From: Galerina marginata
Taxonomy: Eukaryota > Basidiomycota > Agaricomycetes > Agaricales > Galerinaceae
Reading direction: 5' to 3'
Assembly (NCBI GenBank): GCA_023014335.1
Contig: JAECYW010000017.1
Coordinates: forward strand, 372,001-436,000
Length of the DNA: 64,000 nucleotides
Within the stretch, counting starts at the first letter, position 1, and each line of letters opens with the position of its first letter. The notes below the pieces were generated by a model. That model made no database searches, was not told the DNA's origin, and was given only the letters and a program-made list of their open reading frames with translations. A program made the position numbers and the translations under genes. Below are positions 26,151 through 37,806 of this stretch, in pieces.

Positions 26151-27400
26151 AAGAACGACCTAAATGTTAATTTGAGTGAACCCCATTTCTGCACGCGATC
26201 CGGAATATCTCGTTTGAAGCTTGAAGCCGGTCCTTGTCCCAACCGTGTTTGTGCCTGTAACAAGTATGAACATCGACGAGACCCGAGGAGGTATAGTTTA
26301 CCGGAACGACCGAGCTTACAACAGACATCGTGTGCGTTGGTCCATCCGCGCAAGTCCTCAAGGTCTCAAAGTGGTTGCACCGGTCATTCGAAAGCACGGC
26401 ATCGCAATTGGTGGCAAGCGTCCAGTACGAGTTGCTCGGTCGCGGGATTGAGAGTAAATTTTTGATAAGTATGCTTCCATCATTTCATCTTCGCTCTTCA
26501 AGATGAGTGCATTCACCTTCATCTGATAGTTGTCAGACAATGAGATAAGTAGAAAATCGGCATTATGAACCTTTGCAACGTCGATTTCACCGCTTTCCAC
26601 TAGGAGTTTTGCCTTTTATGCTGGTTCTTATTCCTGAAGGACTTAATGTACGATTTTACGAGGAGTGATATCACGTCTTGGGGTTCGCTAGCTATGCGTT
26701 AACCCTGGAAAATGACGCCGAGTTGAGTTACCTTCTCAAAAGCAAAAGAAAATATCAGGTAAGCACTGTTGGAATGTGTGCAGATATCACGTACCTTGAG
26801 CGCATCCTGATCATTTGACTGTGCACCGCCGAAAAAGAGGGTACCGATTTAGGGTAGACGGGGATCTCCCAGAGATTGCTTTCCAGCAGAGCAATGGCTT
26901 GCTCGTACTTGTTGCGTACGGCCTTGAAATCATGCTGCGATGCCAAGCGATGGCCGGCCTGCTTTCACCGTGGGGAGTTTGGATGCTAACATTATTGTCT
27001 GCATCCATCTCAAGAGACCAATCACCATGAACAGCAGGGCACAATCAGCCCACTGAGGCCCATTGTCAAAATACAGACTCATCACAGGCGTCGATAGGTT
27101 CTCCTCGTCCTCCATCTTCGTCGGGCTGATCGAAATATATTGGCACCAGAAGAGCCCAATGCGTAAGCGCTTGAAGGCCACCTTTGGGTCATTTTCTGAC
27201 ACTTCTGGGGCAGGGTTTGTTTGCGAATCCCACCTGGGTCTTCCATTTAATCGGGCTCTTCGAACTAGAAAGCAAACATCAAGATGGCCGGCCGTACACG
27301 GGTAGGACGGTGCTGAAAGGGATACCTTTTTGTTACTGATATTCCTTGACGATTTTTCCATATATCCAAAATTCCGATCCAACTGTCCAACATTATTCAA
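26151..27400 (-). pseudogene. Decayed minus-strand protein gene, unknown family
   Basis: Protein-like pieces occur in sequence but in different frames: FKRLRIGLFWCQYIS, then MSLYFDNGPQWADCALLFMVIG, GDWSLEMDADNNVSIQTPHG, FKAVRNKYEQAIALLESNLW, and further down VHNADFLLISLSDNYQMK and EDEMMEAYLSKI. The shift between ALLFMVIG and DWSLEMDADNN (about 27010) and the one between IAWHRSM and FKAVRNKYEQ (about 26940) have no obvious introns to explain them. I read this as remnants of one gene. I do not recognise the family; a live gene with missed introns is the alternative. Confidence 0.3.
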
Positions 27401-27857
27401 ACTCCACTATGTGTCGTCCGCGACGCGTCGGCATTTCGACACTCCATTCGCCCGCTCTCGTTTGGATTCCAATGTCAAGAGGGGCGCTAGTTGAAACTTG
27501 CAACGACGCGCCAGCCTGTGATATTTATTTCGCCAGAAAGCAGCGGGCCGTGCACACCGGAGACATAGGACTCGGAGTCGCAGCAGGAACAGCTGTGTCG
27601 CTGCGCACAACTTTGTTCTGTTCGATGGGTGGTGTCAGGACTCACAGCACCCTCGATGCTCCACATAATAGGCAAATCCACGATCAATCAGGTTTCAGAG
27701 TACATTTCGAGTCACTTCTAGAGTGATTACTAGTACCCCATGCGATGGCGGTGTACCTTCTGCCTGATATATCACTCGCAGTGCGTCAGAGGTGCGCTTT
27801 TCTTCCTTCCTACCTTACTCCTCCTTTCAGGTTAATTTTCCTCCCTAGTCTCCTACA

Positions 27858-30095
27858 ATGACCGCACTCAAAGGCGGCTCTCACTCTTCACGACCGTCGA
27901 CCCAAAATATCCCCGGCATCCAGCACAAATGCCTCCGCCGCAAGTCCCGACGGACATACGAGCTCGTGAACCCAAAACAGCCAGGCGAGAGCACGTCCTT
28001 CGACATCGGGCAGATCAGGGACATCGTGCGCATGGACAGGCGCCTGCGCGCTGTGGACACCGTCGCCGTTGCGCTCGCGGTCGTCGCGTCGGTCCCCGCA
28101 GGGTACTCCGAGTTCGCGAGCCTGTTCAACGAGTACGCTGCGGGTCCAGAGCGCTTCGCCACTTTTGTCTGGATCGAAGGGCAGCCTGTGATATTCACGG
28201 ATGGCAGCCCGGTTGTTTGGGAGCATTTCTTGATAGATGACGGGCTCGTCCCATCGTATTTTGATTTACCATCGCCTTCGCCCGAGCCTGTGCCAGTGTC
28301 AGTGTCCAGACCTTCTATTTCTGTTTCTGCGCCGACTGGGCAGCCCAGCGCGTCATCCGAGTCTATTTTTGCGGAGAGGGCAGAGAACAAGACACTGCAG
28401 GCTCTTTCCGCGCATATGAAAAAGGCGTTGACTACTACAGACGAGCTGACGCAGTTCTGGATTGAAAGGTGCGTTTTACAAATTTCTCTTTCCCTCTCCA
28501 TCATTTGATTCAACGCGAACTGCGCATCTAGAGGTGCCATCGAGCATCAATACGCTTCCCGCCTAGCCAAATTAGCAGAGCGGCCTATCGGGCAGAACGA
28601 GCCTTCGTGAGTCTTTCCTCCTAGTCACAAAACACCGCCTCGCACCTTCTGATACATTCCTCCGTCTTCGTCTCTACATCAGCGAATTCCGCAGCGCGAT
28701 TGACGGTGTCAGGGTGGAGACCGCGAAGCAGGCCATGACGCACAACACGCTCGCCACGCAGATCGCCGTCGAGCTGGAGTCCAGGTGCCTCGAGTTGCAG
28801 CTCAGACAAAAAGCGCACCTGAGCGACGTTTATGAGCCTGCTGTGCGGAAGCTGCAGGAGGAGAATCGAAACACTCAGGATGGTGCGTCGCCGCATGCGG
28901 GAGTCTCTTCGGAGTGGACGAAGGAGTATAGGAATATTCGGCATTCGCTGGACCTGCGTCGACTGGATGCTATGAGAGAGGGGAGGAATCGGGAGAGCTT
29001 TCCTGCGCATTTGGGTTTTAATCACGCTGTTGATTTTCTTCCTGGACGTCTGACCAATCCGCCGAAGGCGTCAGTTTCGAGGAGCAAAGAATGGGAGGAT
29101 CTCCGCGATTCGTGCGAGGAGATGGAGCAAGACAGGTCGCGGTTCATGAAAGACGTGCTGTCTGCCTATGCGGATGTGTTGTCCTCGATTCGGACTGCGA
29201 ACCACGAAGTATGTGCTGTTTTTGTTTCTCTGCTCGAACTTACTCACTTACCTTATATGATTTGCAGTCGTACAACACGATCATCCACACTATCGACCTG
29301 TTCAGACCTGAAGATGTGGTTGAAGAGTTTTCGCAGCACTTCGGGGGCGCCAAACCTGACCCCCAACCGCATAATCTCGCGGTCACCACCACTAATAGTC
29401 ATAGCCATAGTCATGCCCTCCGTCATACCCGCCCGCGCCCTCTCCCTGCAGGAAAACCCAACCGAATGCAGACACCGCCGCCGCCTCCGACTTCGCGCCC
29501 GGCGCAGCCGTCTACGACACCATCTTTATCGGCCCTCCGTCCGCTGCCTGGTCCGCCAACTGAGGACACCGCCCTGGGTGATAACTGGTGGGACGACCAA
29601 GTTAGGGCGATGGGTGATTACGTGTTTGCTCGGAACACAAACACGAGCGGAGATGCGGGTGCTAGCACAAGCACAAGCACAAGCACGAGTACGAGTGGAA
29701 CCAGCACCAGCACAAGTGCTCTAGGCCTAGTTCGCAGACCGAGCACACACCCGCTGCCTTTATCCGGCCCACGGCCCAATCCTGGTATGGCGCCTCCTGC
29801 AGTGCCGGACACTTCTGTCTCTACGTCCTCGTCAACCCTTTCGTACAGCTCGCGGCGCAGACCGCATAGCGTTCTCATCCCGGGGTGGGTATCGCGCCCG
29901 GCGCTGACGCCGACACCTGGTGTTTCTCTTGGCCCTCGGGAGCAGAGTCAGAGCCAGAGCCAGACTCAGACTCAGAGTCGGAGGGATGCGCGTCCTTCTT
30001 TGGTTAGTCCTCTTCCTTCTCCATTTTATTTTTGGCTGGGTGATGTTTCGTGTGCTGATGCTCGTTCTTTTGAATTAGCCGAAATTGTCGACTAA
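27858..30095 (+). CDS. Divergent F-BAR paralogue without SH3
   Basis: The C-terminal half of its FCH region aligns with the gene at 22509: TTDELTQFWIER and EHQYASRLAKLAERPIGQNE, then EFRSAIDGVRVETAKQA, and WEDLRDSCEEMEQDRSRFMK with SAYADVLSSIRTANHE. Its N-terminus is different: about 180 residues (DIGQIRDIVRMDRRLRAVDT, GYSEFASLFNEYAAG, FVWIEGQPVIFTDGSP) replace the usual opening FCNSFWG. The middle coiled coil is also rebuilt. The C-terminus is low complexity (Pro, Ser/Thr repeats at about 29655-29710, Gln/Ser at about 29945-29985) and the stop at 30095 comes with no SH3 domain. Introns lie at about 28469-28532, 28607-28681 and 29207-29267. It may be a scaffold with a changed role. The N-terminal exon structure is the least certain part. 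Confidence 0.65.
29655..29710 (+). repeat. Short tandem repeat inside the F-BAR paralogue
   Basis: Repeated AGCACAAGC-type units encode an alternating Ser/Thr tract. Confidence 0.7.
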
Positions 30096-31216
30096 TTTTA
30101 TTCAGAGGAAAAACCCTGTTTGAACTACTTTGGAGTGGCTGTTTTTGCCGATGTATTTCTGTTCGTCGTTCCACGGGTGGTGGACTACCTCCTACCGCCT
30201 TTGTGAGACTTTTCTTTTTCTTTTTCAGCGCGTGGATGATCGTTCAATCTTTGCTTAAATTATGATTCTGCCCACTTTCGACTTTTTTTTCATTCATGGT
30301 TTATCTTTTCACCCATTTCTAACTTATTGGTTTCCATTCATTGCCTCTTCCCATTCCAATCCCATACAGCATGCAATCTAGACATTGGATCATTCACGAA
30401 TTCTACCCACGTAACTTAAAGTATTGGACTCCCATTCATCCCTGACTTTCAACCCCCACATGCACAATGTTCATTCACAATTTATTTCATCCAGTCACGT
30501 AATTTATTGGACTCCCCCACCAATACAAACTAGAAGAAGACCTTGTAATTTGTTGTACTTTTATCTCATTTCTTCTGTACTTTTGTTTGTGTATTCCAAT
30601 GGCCCTCTACCGGAGAAATCCGTGAAATTAACTGGTGCACAGCTGTTGCATTGATAATCACCGTCTGCGCTGGTAATTGTCTGCGATTATGGCTGCTTTT
30701 CCTTCAGTACTTAGTAACTTCTTCTTTGCATCTTCAAAGACCATTGATACCTTATCAATTGCTGCCAATGGCAGATAACATATTGATTTTTTGAGCCTCA
30801 CTGAGTCACATGTCAAGAATTCTAAACAGACAGATTTTATTGAAATATACGGGCCTAGCATTTGCCAAATTTTGTAGAGGTAGACCTCGATTTGCTTTCA
30901 GAGCTGTAACAAAAATTCTGTAGGCACACCCAGCACTGTCAACCTGTTTTCCTCTGACTCTAAAATCCGCCGGTTCGCCTACCTGTACCGCCTCTGAGAT
31001 GCAGAGAGATCGTGTCCTAAAACATTGGGAACAAGACTGATCGGCAGAGAGTTTGAGAAAGAGATTCCGATAACCAAGGTTAATTTAAATTATTGCTGAC
31101 TGTGAACTTCGATAGAGTATGCAGGTAAAAGGGACCCCATCCTTTCAGAAATTGCCACTGAAAATTCTGCTATTGCATGAAACTGAGGTCGAAGGCGTTG
31201 CCGGGTTAGTAGTTAC
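30096..31216. other. Intergenic, AT-rich, no supported gene
   Basis: T-rich sequence with a few CATTCAT/CCCATTC-like motifs at about 30290-30480. A 67-codon minus-strand frame at 30658-30861 has no support. Confidence 0.5.
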
Positions 31217-32451
31217 TCATAGACGACCGAAGACCGCATGGAACACATCACGAGCAGAGTATCCGAAACGGGCAATCGCTGCGTCCAGAAGGCAGTCGAC
31301 GGCATCTTCTGGCGATGGTGGCGCAGTGTCCTCTCCACCGTAGCGTTCCTCGAGAATCGCACGAGCACTGGCACCGTAGTAGGTTTTTAATGGATACCGG
31401 AGATCCAGAGAGGAGCTTCCGTAAACCTGGTGAAGCGCGTCGAGCAGGTAGGGATACTCGACCTGATGTTGCAACCTGAGCAGTGTGCGCTCAGAGATAG
31501 GCTGAAATGTGGGTGAGATGAGACATACGCTTGCGCGAGCTCGTCGCGAGTCCACGACGGCAAATCAGTGACTAGAGGGCTCCGTTTCCTCTCCCAGCGA
31601 GCATATCGGCGAGGATCGAGAGAAGCTGTCTGCACCGGAAAACAGGGATGGGTGAACATGAACCTCTCTGGCTCTTTTGCATTGTAGATATCAAATAACG
31701 ACCAGATAAAGGCATTCGAGGAGAATGTAGGATCAGGCAGGGATACGTCTATACTCTCAGCAGTGAGGGCCACCACGTTGCGGGTGTAGACTTCACCATG
31801 GTAGAAGAGGTACACCCCATGGCCGTCCGGAGAGAAGAGGACGACCTGTTTCAGCCGTAAAAGCCGAATGAGGAGATAAAAATTGAACAATGTTTTGCCT
31901 TTGAACATGATTCATCCTACGCGATAGGGGATGTGGAAAGGTAAGTACGCACCAGTACCAGATTGGCCGGTTACGATAACACCATGGCGGCCCCGTGTTT
32001 TTATTGATCGTGTCCAGACAATGTCGAACATCTTCACATAAGCGCTCGGGACGAGAATGGTTGATGATATCGAATCGTCGATGCGATGGGGAAGGGGTTT
32101 AAGAGACAGAGATGCATATGGGGACTTTGAATCGACGAGTGAGACAGGTTGACTTTCTGGAACTCCATAATACGTATGACAGAAAATCTGCCAATGTGAC
32201 TCGGCGAGGTTCCATCTGGCTTTGTATGCAGCTTTCCACTCCCAATTTTCTGGATCTATGAAGATGAGAAGTAAGTCGGACTCCAGAGCGGACGATGATG
32301 GCCCGCGTGATTGCCAGTGGACTTGCTCACCAGCATTTTTATCAGACAGAGTAGGGTCTCCGACATAATACTGTTGTAATATGTCATCCATAGAGTCCTG
32401 CATATCAGGACGAGGTGATTGGCAGGAACTGACGGTTGAGTTACAGTACAT
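31217..32451 (-). CDS. P-loop NTPase of Crinkler/RHS-like type, possibly truncated
   Basis: From an ATG at 32451 the protein has an N-terminal region with WNLAESHWQIFCHTYYG and YVKMFDIVWTRSI, followed by a Walker A motif, GVIVTGQSGTGKT. That motif is completed across an intron (31899-31952) and continues LFNFYLLIRLLRLKQVVLFS. Then come a domain with NAFIWSLFDIYNAKEPERFM and, in a last exon, SERTLLRLQHQVEYPYLL and YSARDVFHAVFGRL. Agaricomycetes carry large families of such P-loop proteins related to Crinkler and retrotransposon-hot-spot proteins; that placement is from memory of the motif pattern. The junction near 31505-31540 is not clean: the GTATGT donor gives only a 27-nt intron and the wrong phase. 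The end at 31217 is also earlier than I would expect, so the gene may be damaged. Confidence 0.5.
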
Positions 32452-32650
32452 CGACGAAGATTACAGTGTAACTGAAAGCGTCGCCTCTAAGACTTTTATG
32501 AGACAGAAGCTGCCCCGCTTTTGGGCAGCCGAGTTTTGCCGACATCACATCAAGCGCTGAGTCGCACCAGTTGATTCCACGGATTATTGCATACAAGAAC
32601 TCTGTGCAAGTTATTTTTTCGATGTACCCAGCGCAAAAGACTCTGTGAAG

Positions 32651-33608
32651 TCAAAATATTCCAGTAGCCTCGTAAGCATGATACGCTTCCCTTTCGACCT
32701 GATGATCGCCCAACCAACCTGACAAACGCTCGCCCCAGTCGGGCGAGTGATACATGACAGGATGGTCTGCGCCAATTGACGCCCAATAGTCGGGGAACCA
32801 GCCGCACTCGGACCAGTCCACGATCGCCGTGATTCTGAGGCGCGTTCCTTCATCATCATGTGAGACGAGGATGTTGTCCGGTCCGAGGTCGGGGTGGGTA
32901 AAGTGGATCGGGGCGTCGTCTGATAGGGCCTTGCGGACGTCGACGAAGTAGGGGTGGGAGGGGAAGCCGGGGAGGCGGGCGGCGAGGCGCCAGAAGGCGT
33001 CGTTGAATTCTGCTGTGGTTTGGAGAGGGCCTGGGGCGGGGGCGGGTTGGTTCAGCCAGAGTTGGTCTTTGATTGGGAGTCTGCATAGTGACCCTAGGTA
33101 GGTCAGTGGATAGATGGTGGGAGAAGAGAAGAGGGAGCAAACCTACGTAGGGGGAGCCTTTCGGCCTGAGGCGCCGCATGGTCGAGATTATTTCGGCTAG
33201 TTGTGCGATGACGTCCGTTTTCTGTTCAGGATCGAGAGCAGGCCAGCAAGAAGTGAGCGTGTCCCCTTCGACGCGCTGCATGTAGACGAACGTCTCCCCG
33301 CCGTCGACGCACCACCCATACACATCGGGCACAGGCACATCCACGGCATACCGGCGCAGCACCCAGAGCGCCTGGCCCTCAGAGATAGGGACGCGCGCCG
33401 CCCGACCGAACTTGACGACGAGCTGGAGCGCGGGGAAGTGGGCGATGTGGGCGGTCTTGCCTTGGTGGCCTGATACTGCTGCGCGGGCCTGTGCGGGGGT
33501 GGGCAGCGGGACGGGGTGCGGCCAGTTGGGGAACCAGTGCGGGGTGGTGGCTGGGATTAGCGTCTCATCGATGATGATTGGATCTGTTGGCCCTGCGTTG
33601 GGCGGCAT
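32651..33608 (-). CDS. APH-family (aminoglycoside phosphotransferase-like) kinase-fold protein
   Basis: The ATG at 33608 gives MPPNAGPTDPIIIDETLIP. Kinase-fold landmarks are visible: the nucleotide-lysine strand ALQLVVKFGR; E in ISEGQALWVLRR; a hinge region, YMQRVEGDTL; the catalytic loop FTHPDLGPDNILV (H-x-D-x4-N pattern); and the metal-binding Asp of AIVDWSECGWFPDYW. One intron lies at about 33094-33150, and the stop is at 32651-32653 after AYHAYEATGIF. In fungi, APH-fold proteins phosphorylate small molecules and are often orphan genes; no drug-resistance role should be read into the name. The P-loop gene lies 200 bp downstream on the same strand. Confidence 0.8.
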
Positions 33609-34605
33609 GCGATCGACGAGAGTGACGGGCGCGAAGTCGGGAATCGGGATAAAACTGCCTTTTTCGGACTCTGAATGTTCTTTCTGGAATTAATGACGCT
33701 TTTCCTTCTTGACAATACAATTGCCTGGGCGTCGTTGCCCGTCGACGATTACGACTATCTTTCTTACAGCGGTTTGCAAAAAGGTTGACAGTAATGGCCT
33801 GGGAAAGAAAGAAAAGAAAAAGAAACCCCGCGGTAGGGTTTGGCCAGTTCTCGCACTTCTGGCTGGTAGAACACCTACCAAATTCTGTAGAAAGTTTTAC
33901 ATAGGCTGTCTGTATAATTCTATAAGCTTTTGCAGATAGGCTTTGCATTTTTTCTACAGGTGTTGCGGCCATGAGAATGGTGAGATACATGGCAAACCCT
34001 AAGTAACCCTAAATTGAGTTCCCACCCATCTGCACAACATTTGACAATTCTGGTGCAGCGAATTGGTCTCACAGACCTCCGGTTGCCTCTAGGATACCTT
34101 CCTAGAGCCATATCCTTTTTTTCTGTCCATTTGGTAGGGTAGGAATGGTGAATTAGCGCTAAGTGCTAATCTAGGGTTAATCTTCTTCTCTTTCTTTCCC
34201 GGGCCGTTACTGTCAAGCTTTTTGCAAACCGCTGTAAAGCATAATCTGTTCAAGACAATTATCTGTTCACGATCTCTGCGGAGTGATGTAACATGCGGTG
34301 TGGGCGTGTTGGTGCATAGTGCCGGTAGAAAGACGGGTTGTTGATCGGGGGTTGTGATACGCTCTGAACAAGTATTCCTGTTGTCAGAATTGTTGTGTAA
34401 TAAATCCCAAAATAGCTGAAGCGATGTTGGTTCCTCTTTTGCCGAGACGTGGAATATTGTGGCTGCAATATATCTTGTTGCGCCGCAATTGCTCCTCCTC
34501 CTTGTTCCTTTTCTCTTGCTAATGCATGCAACCTTGACCCCTTTGCCACTTCTTTCTTTCTCCCTTTTCTCCTCGTCCTCATAGCCATCCTGGGTTCATA
34601 CTGAC
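33609..34605. other. Intergenic region occupied largely by a TIR element
   Basis: Contains the 474 bp inverted-repeat element listed separately; the rest is promoter sequence of the flanking divergent genes. Confidence 0.6.
33764..34237. mobile_element. MITE-like TIR element (Tc1/mariner-type TA insertion)
   Basis: The two ends are inverted copies of about 55 bp: TTACAGCGGTTTGCAAAAAG at the left and the reverse complement of the same 20 bases at the right, continuing with only about four mismatches. Both ends carry a TA at the border (TA-CAGCGG ... CCGCTG-TA), as TA target duplications of Tc1/mariner-type elements do. The interior of about 360 bp has no transposase frame, so it is non-autonomous. 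It contains AACCCTAA-type motifs (about 33995-34015) and an inner CTACCAAAT pair. Confidence 0.8.
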
Positions 34606-36176
34606 ATGGCACACGACTTTTCAGTCTTTGACAGGCCGGACCTGAATGTTCGAATGGCCTCTAGGCGTCGCTTGCCACATCGCAGCGCGACCGCAACTCC
34701 ATCAACTCAGAATGGCTTCGGCCCCCACCCCGTCACCTACTCTGCGTTTCTCGGCATGTTCGACCAAGCTTCGTCGCCCGTCGCGAATGGAAATGGGCCC
34801 TACCTGCGCCATCCCAGTCTATCACCAACAGAAGACGGGTCCTTTCACCCCTTCGACCCGCCAGGTCCCAGTCGCGCCCACAGTAGCACCTACCAAGGCT
34901 TCCAGTCTCCACCATCCGACATCGAAAATGGATGGACAAAGGACGTGTTAGGCCGAGACCAATGGATCGGGCACGCGAAGATCGACGAGATGGAAGACGA
35001 CGAGGACGACGCGGCTGCTGCTGTTAGCGTTAACCTCGGAGAAGATGATGAACCCGATAACCTCGCCACACCTCCCCCAAGGTCTACTGTGCGATTGTCA
35101 TGGCCTTCCACTGATCGCCACACAAACGGTCACGGACAAGATGCCATCCCCTTGAATTCCACACCACCTCCGTGTCCACGACCCAGGAAACTTCCCAGTC
35201 TCAGGGAAACGCCCTCCGGCTCAGACAATCATAGCTTTAAACCCACTTCTGCCAGTACGCCTGCCATGGCTCCCCCCACCATCGCTGGTCCCTCTTCCTC
35301 GACTGCCATAGACGACCCCATCGAAGTAGCCCTCGTTAAAGAAAATCTAGAACTCCTCGCGACGTGTACGGAAGACGTCAAGGTCATGGAAACCGTGCGT
35401 TTCTTTCATCTCTTATCCTTATCTCGCCTATGGGCGCCATCTAAGCGCCTGCACGTTTTTTCTAGTACTTCTTCGTCCATCCCATAGAACTGTCCACACA
35501 CATCGACCTCTGTTCAAAACTCCAAGATGCCTTGCGCTCACTACACAACACCCTCACACACCGCGCACAGATGGGCGCGGAGGAGTGGCACGTCCGCTCC
35601 TCCGCGTGGCACCACAAGTACGCGAAGCGGCTGCTCTCCCTCCGGACGTGAATGCCGCTTCTTCCTTCCTTCTCGATTATGATGATGATACTCATGCGCG
35701 ACTGGTGATTTCTAGAACCCTGCAACGCCTCTCGCGCATGCGCGAGATGATAGAAAGCCAGCCCCTCCGGCCTCGTCAGCGGCTCGCGATTCAGACGAAA
35801 TTAGAACAACACGAGGCGAAGCTGCGTGATTTGGCATCAAAATATACCGTAAGTACCTTTGACTTTTAATTTTCTCGGATTGCCTTTTGAGTTTCTCGCC
35901 GAGCCTCCGTCCTTGTCCTGACTGACACGCGGAACACGACAGGTTGCGTTTGATAGACTCAGGCTCCGCCACCTGCATTTTCTGCTCACCCAGTCGACTA
36001 TGAAGGCGAAGCAGCAAAAAGCACAAAAGACGCGTCTTATGTCGCGTGCGTCGTTCGAGCGCGAGTGGAAGGACGGCAAGGCGCTCCGCGCGACGCTGCG
36101 ACACGCTTTTCACGACCTCCGGCAGGAGTACTATAACAGCAGCTCGCGGTCTGCACGACATACGTATGCGCCATAA
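34606..36176 (+). CDS. Unknown agaricomycete protein with Pro/Ser-rich N-terminus and coiled-coil C-terminus
   Basis: The start MAHDFSVFDRPDLNVRM at 34606 opens a 260-residue low-complexity part with an acidic patch (EMEDDEDDAAA). An intron after DVKVMET leads to YFFVHPIELSTHIDLCSKLQ and EEWHVRSSAWHHKYAKRLL. After another intron comes QRLSRMREMIESQPL with RLAIQTKLEQHEAKLRDLA, then after a third FDRLRLRHLHFLLTQS and SFEREWKDGKALRATLRHAF, with the stop at 36174-36176. The last 200 residues look like an extended helical or coiled-coil domain. I do not recognise the family. Confidence 0.7.
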
Positions 36177-36661
36177 CACACGCCTATAACCATAACCGTA
36201 TCACTCTCTCTTTCTTGTCGGGACTACACTACCCTATCCCCCTGATCATGGACCCCCGCTGACGATAATTTATGACTCTGACGCCCTGCTATCGACGAAC
36301 ACTCTTGCTTCAAGTTCCTTCTCAAAACCCACACCTGTAGTTAAGTTAATACCCCCCACACACACAGTGCTTTGGCGAACTGGTTTTCCTGCATCATCAT
36401 CTTACACCCATAGTATTATTATATACCATAGCTTGCTTTGGCTCATTGACACTGCTAATCTCTGCATCAGCATTTTTTTTGTAGACCACATTTTAGCATT
36501 TTTGAATCGCATTTTTCTCTTTTGGACTTGGAATAACCGCGGGGTTTGGTTTACACGTGATGGGAATATATTTCCTCTGATGTCAATGAGCGATCGCTCC
36601 TTGAACTTGACTTCGACCACTCACTCGTCTCACAAAAGCGCACCTTCTAACTCTCCAAAAG
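36177..36661. other. Intergenic, T-rich, CWC15 promoter
   Basis: No gene seen; a microsatellite-like CACACACA lies near 36357. Confidence 0.5.
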
Positions 36662-37727
36662 ATGTCCACAGCACATAGACCGACATGGGACCCCGCGCAG
36701 GCCAAGGACGTCAAAGGTGGCTCGCGCCAATTCTCAACGCGCGACATGGCCGCACACACGAAGCTCAAATTCCGGTTCGTAAACGCCATTTCCATGAGGC
36801 CTCAACTGACTTTGCTCTGATACTTCGTATAGCCAAGTCGGCCAGACGTCAGCAGGCGAAGTGAAGAAGCGGGACCTGCGCGCTGAGCTGCTCGCTGCTG
36901 AGCAGGACGCGCGGAACAAGAAGCGCAAGGCGGAGGGCAAGCCGCCGCTTCTTGAGGACACGCCCGAGGAGCCAGTCGATGAGGAGTCGAATAAGCGGCG
37001 GAAGCTGCTGCAGGAAGCGCTGGAGCTGGACAAGGATGATTCGGATGAGGATATGGATGGGGACAAGGATGAGAAAGGGAAGGGCAAGGCGGAGGACGAG
37101 GAAGAGGATGAAAGGTCTGTCTGTCTCCCTGACCGAATCGTTCCCCTTTTTGACTGTTTGCTCATCTTTACGGATTATTTGTCGTGTAGTGAAGAGGACT
37201 CTGACGAAGAGGAAGACGACACCGCCGAGCTGCTACGCGAGCTGGAGAAGATCAAGCGCGAGCGGGCGGAGGAGAAGGCACGAGTGGAGCAGGAGCAGTC
37301 CGCAAGCGAGGCTGCGTCGAGGGAGGCGGAAATTGCGGCTGGGAACCCGCTGCTCAATCTCGCTGCTGCGCTGGGCCAAGGCCCGGGTGTGAATACAACG
37401 GTCCCTGGGACCTTCCAGGTCAAGAAACGTTGGGATGACGGTCCGTTCGACTTTTTTGTTCGACCTTTTAAATGTTATAATTTATTGTTTCCTTTTGCAG
37501 ATCTCATTTTCAAGAACCAGGCTATGACGCAGAAGACGGGTCAAGGAAACTTCGTGAATGATTTACTGCGGACGGAGTTCCACAAGTTCGTAGATTACTT
37601 GCTCCGAGATTGGATGAATACTAACATTTGACCTGTGTTGTGCAGAAAGTTCATGGCAAAGTTTATCAAGGTAAGCCTCTCAAGTCCAAGGTCTCTACTC
37701 TTAACTGACTCTCTTTGCTTTCAGTAA
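36662..37727 (+). CDS. CWC15: Pre-mRNA splicing factor CWC15
   Basis: Small intrinsically disordered subunit of the Prp19/NTC-associated spliceosome. MSTAHRPTWDPAQAKD and GGSRQFSTRDMAAHTKLKFR are the conserved N-terminal signature. An acidic middle (DDSDEDMDGDKDE, SEEDSDEEEDD) and a basic/acidic helix (ELLRELEKIKRERAEEKARV) follow. The conserved C-terminus is GNPLLNL, KKRWDDDLIFKNQA and FVNDLLRTEFHKKFMAKFIK. Introns lie at about 36775-36832, 37115-37189, 37440-37500 and 37592-37646. The last intron (about 37671-37724) separates the final Lys codon from the stop, which is its own tiny final coding exon (TAA at 37725-37727). Confidence 0.9.
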
Positions 37728-37806
37728 TCCGTTGTATTATATTATACCTTTGATATACTATCTATCATACGACAAAGTGACCTGTACCCGGGACTTCATT
37801 CATGCA

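Noticed and set aside
31119..31343. Plus-strand frame over the P-loop gene end
   Set aside because: Antisense shadow of the YSARDVFHAVFG exon.
32651..33608. Antibiotic-resistance gene
   Set aside because: The APH fold is widespread in fungal small-molecule kinases, and nothing in the sequence points to drug modification.
33700..33939. Small frames inside the TIR element as a transposase
   Set aside because: Too short and without a DD[E/D] pattern; the element is non-autonomous.
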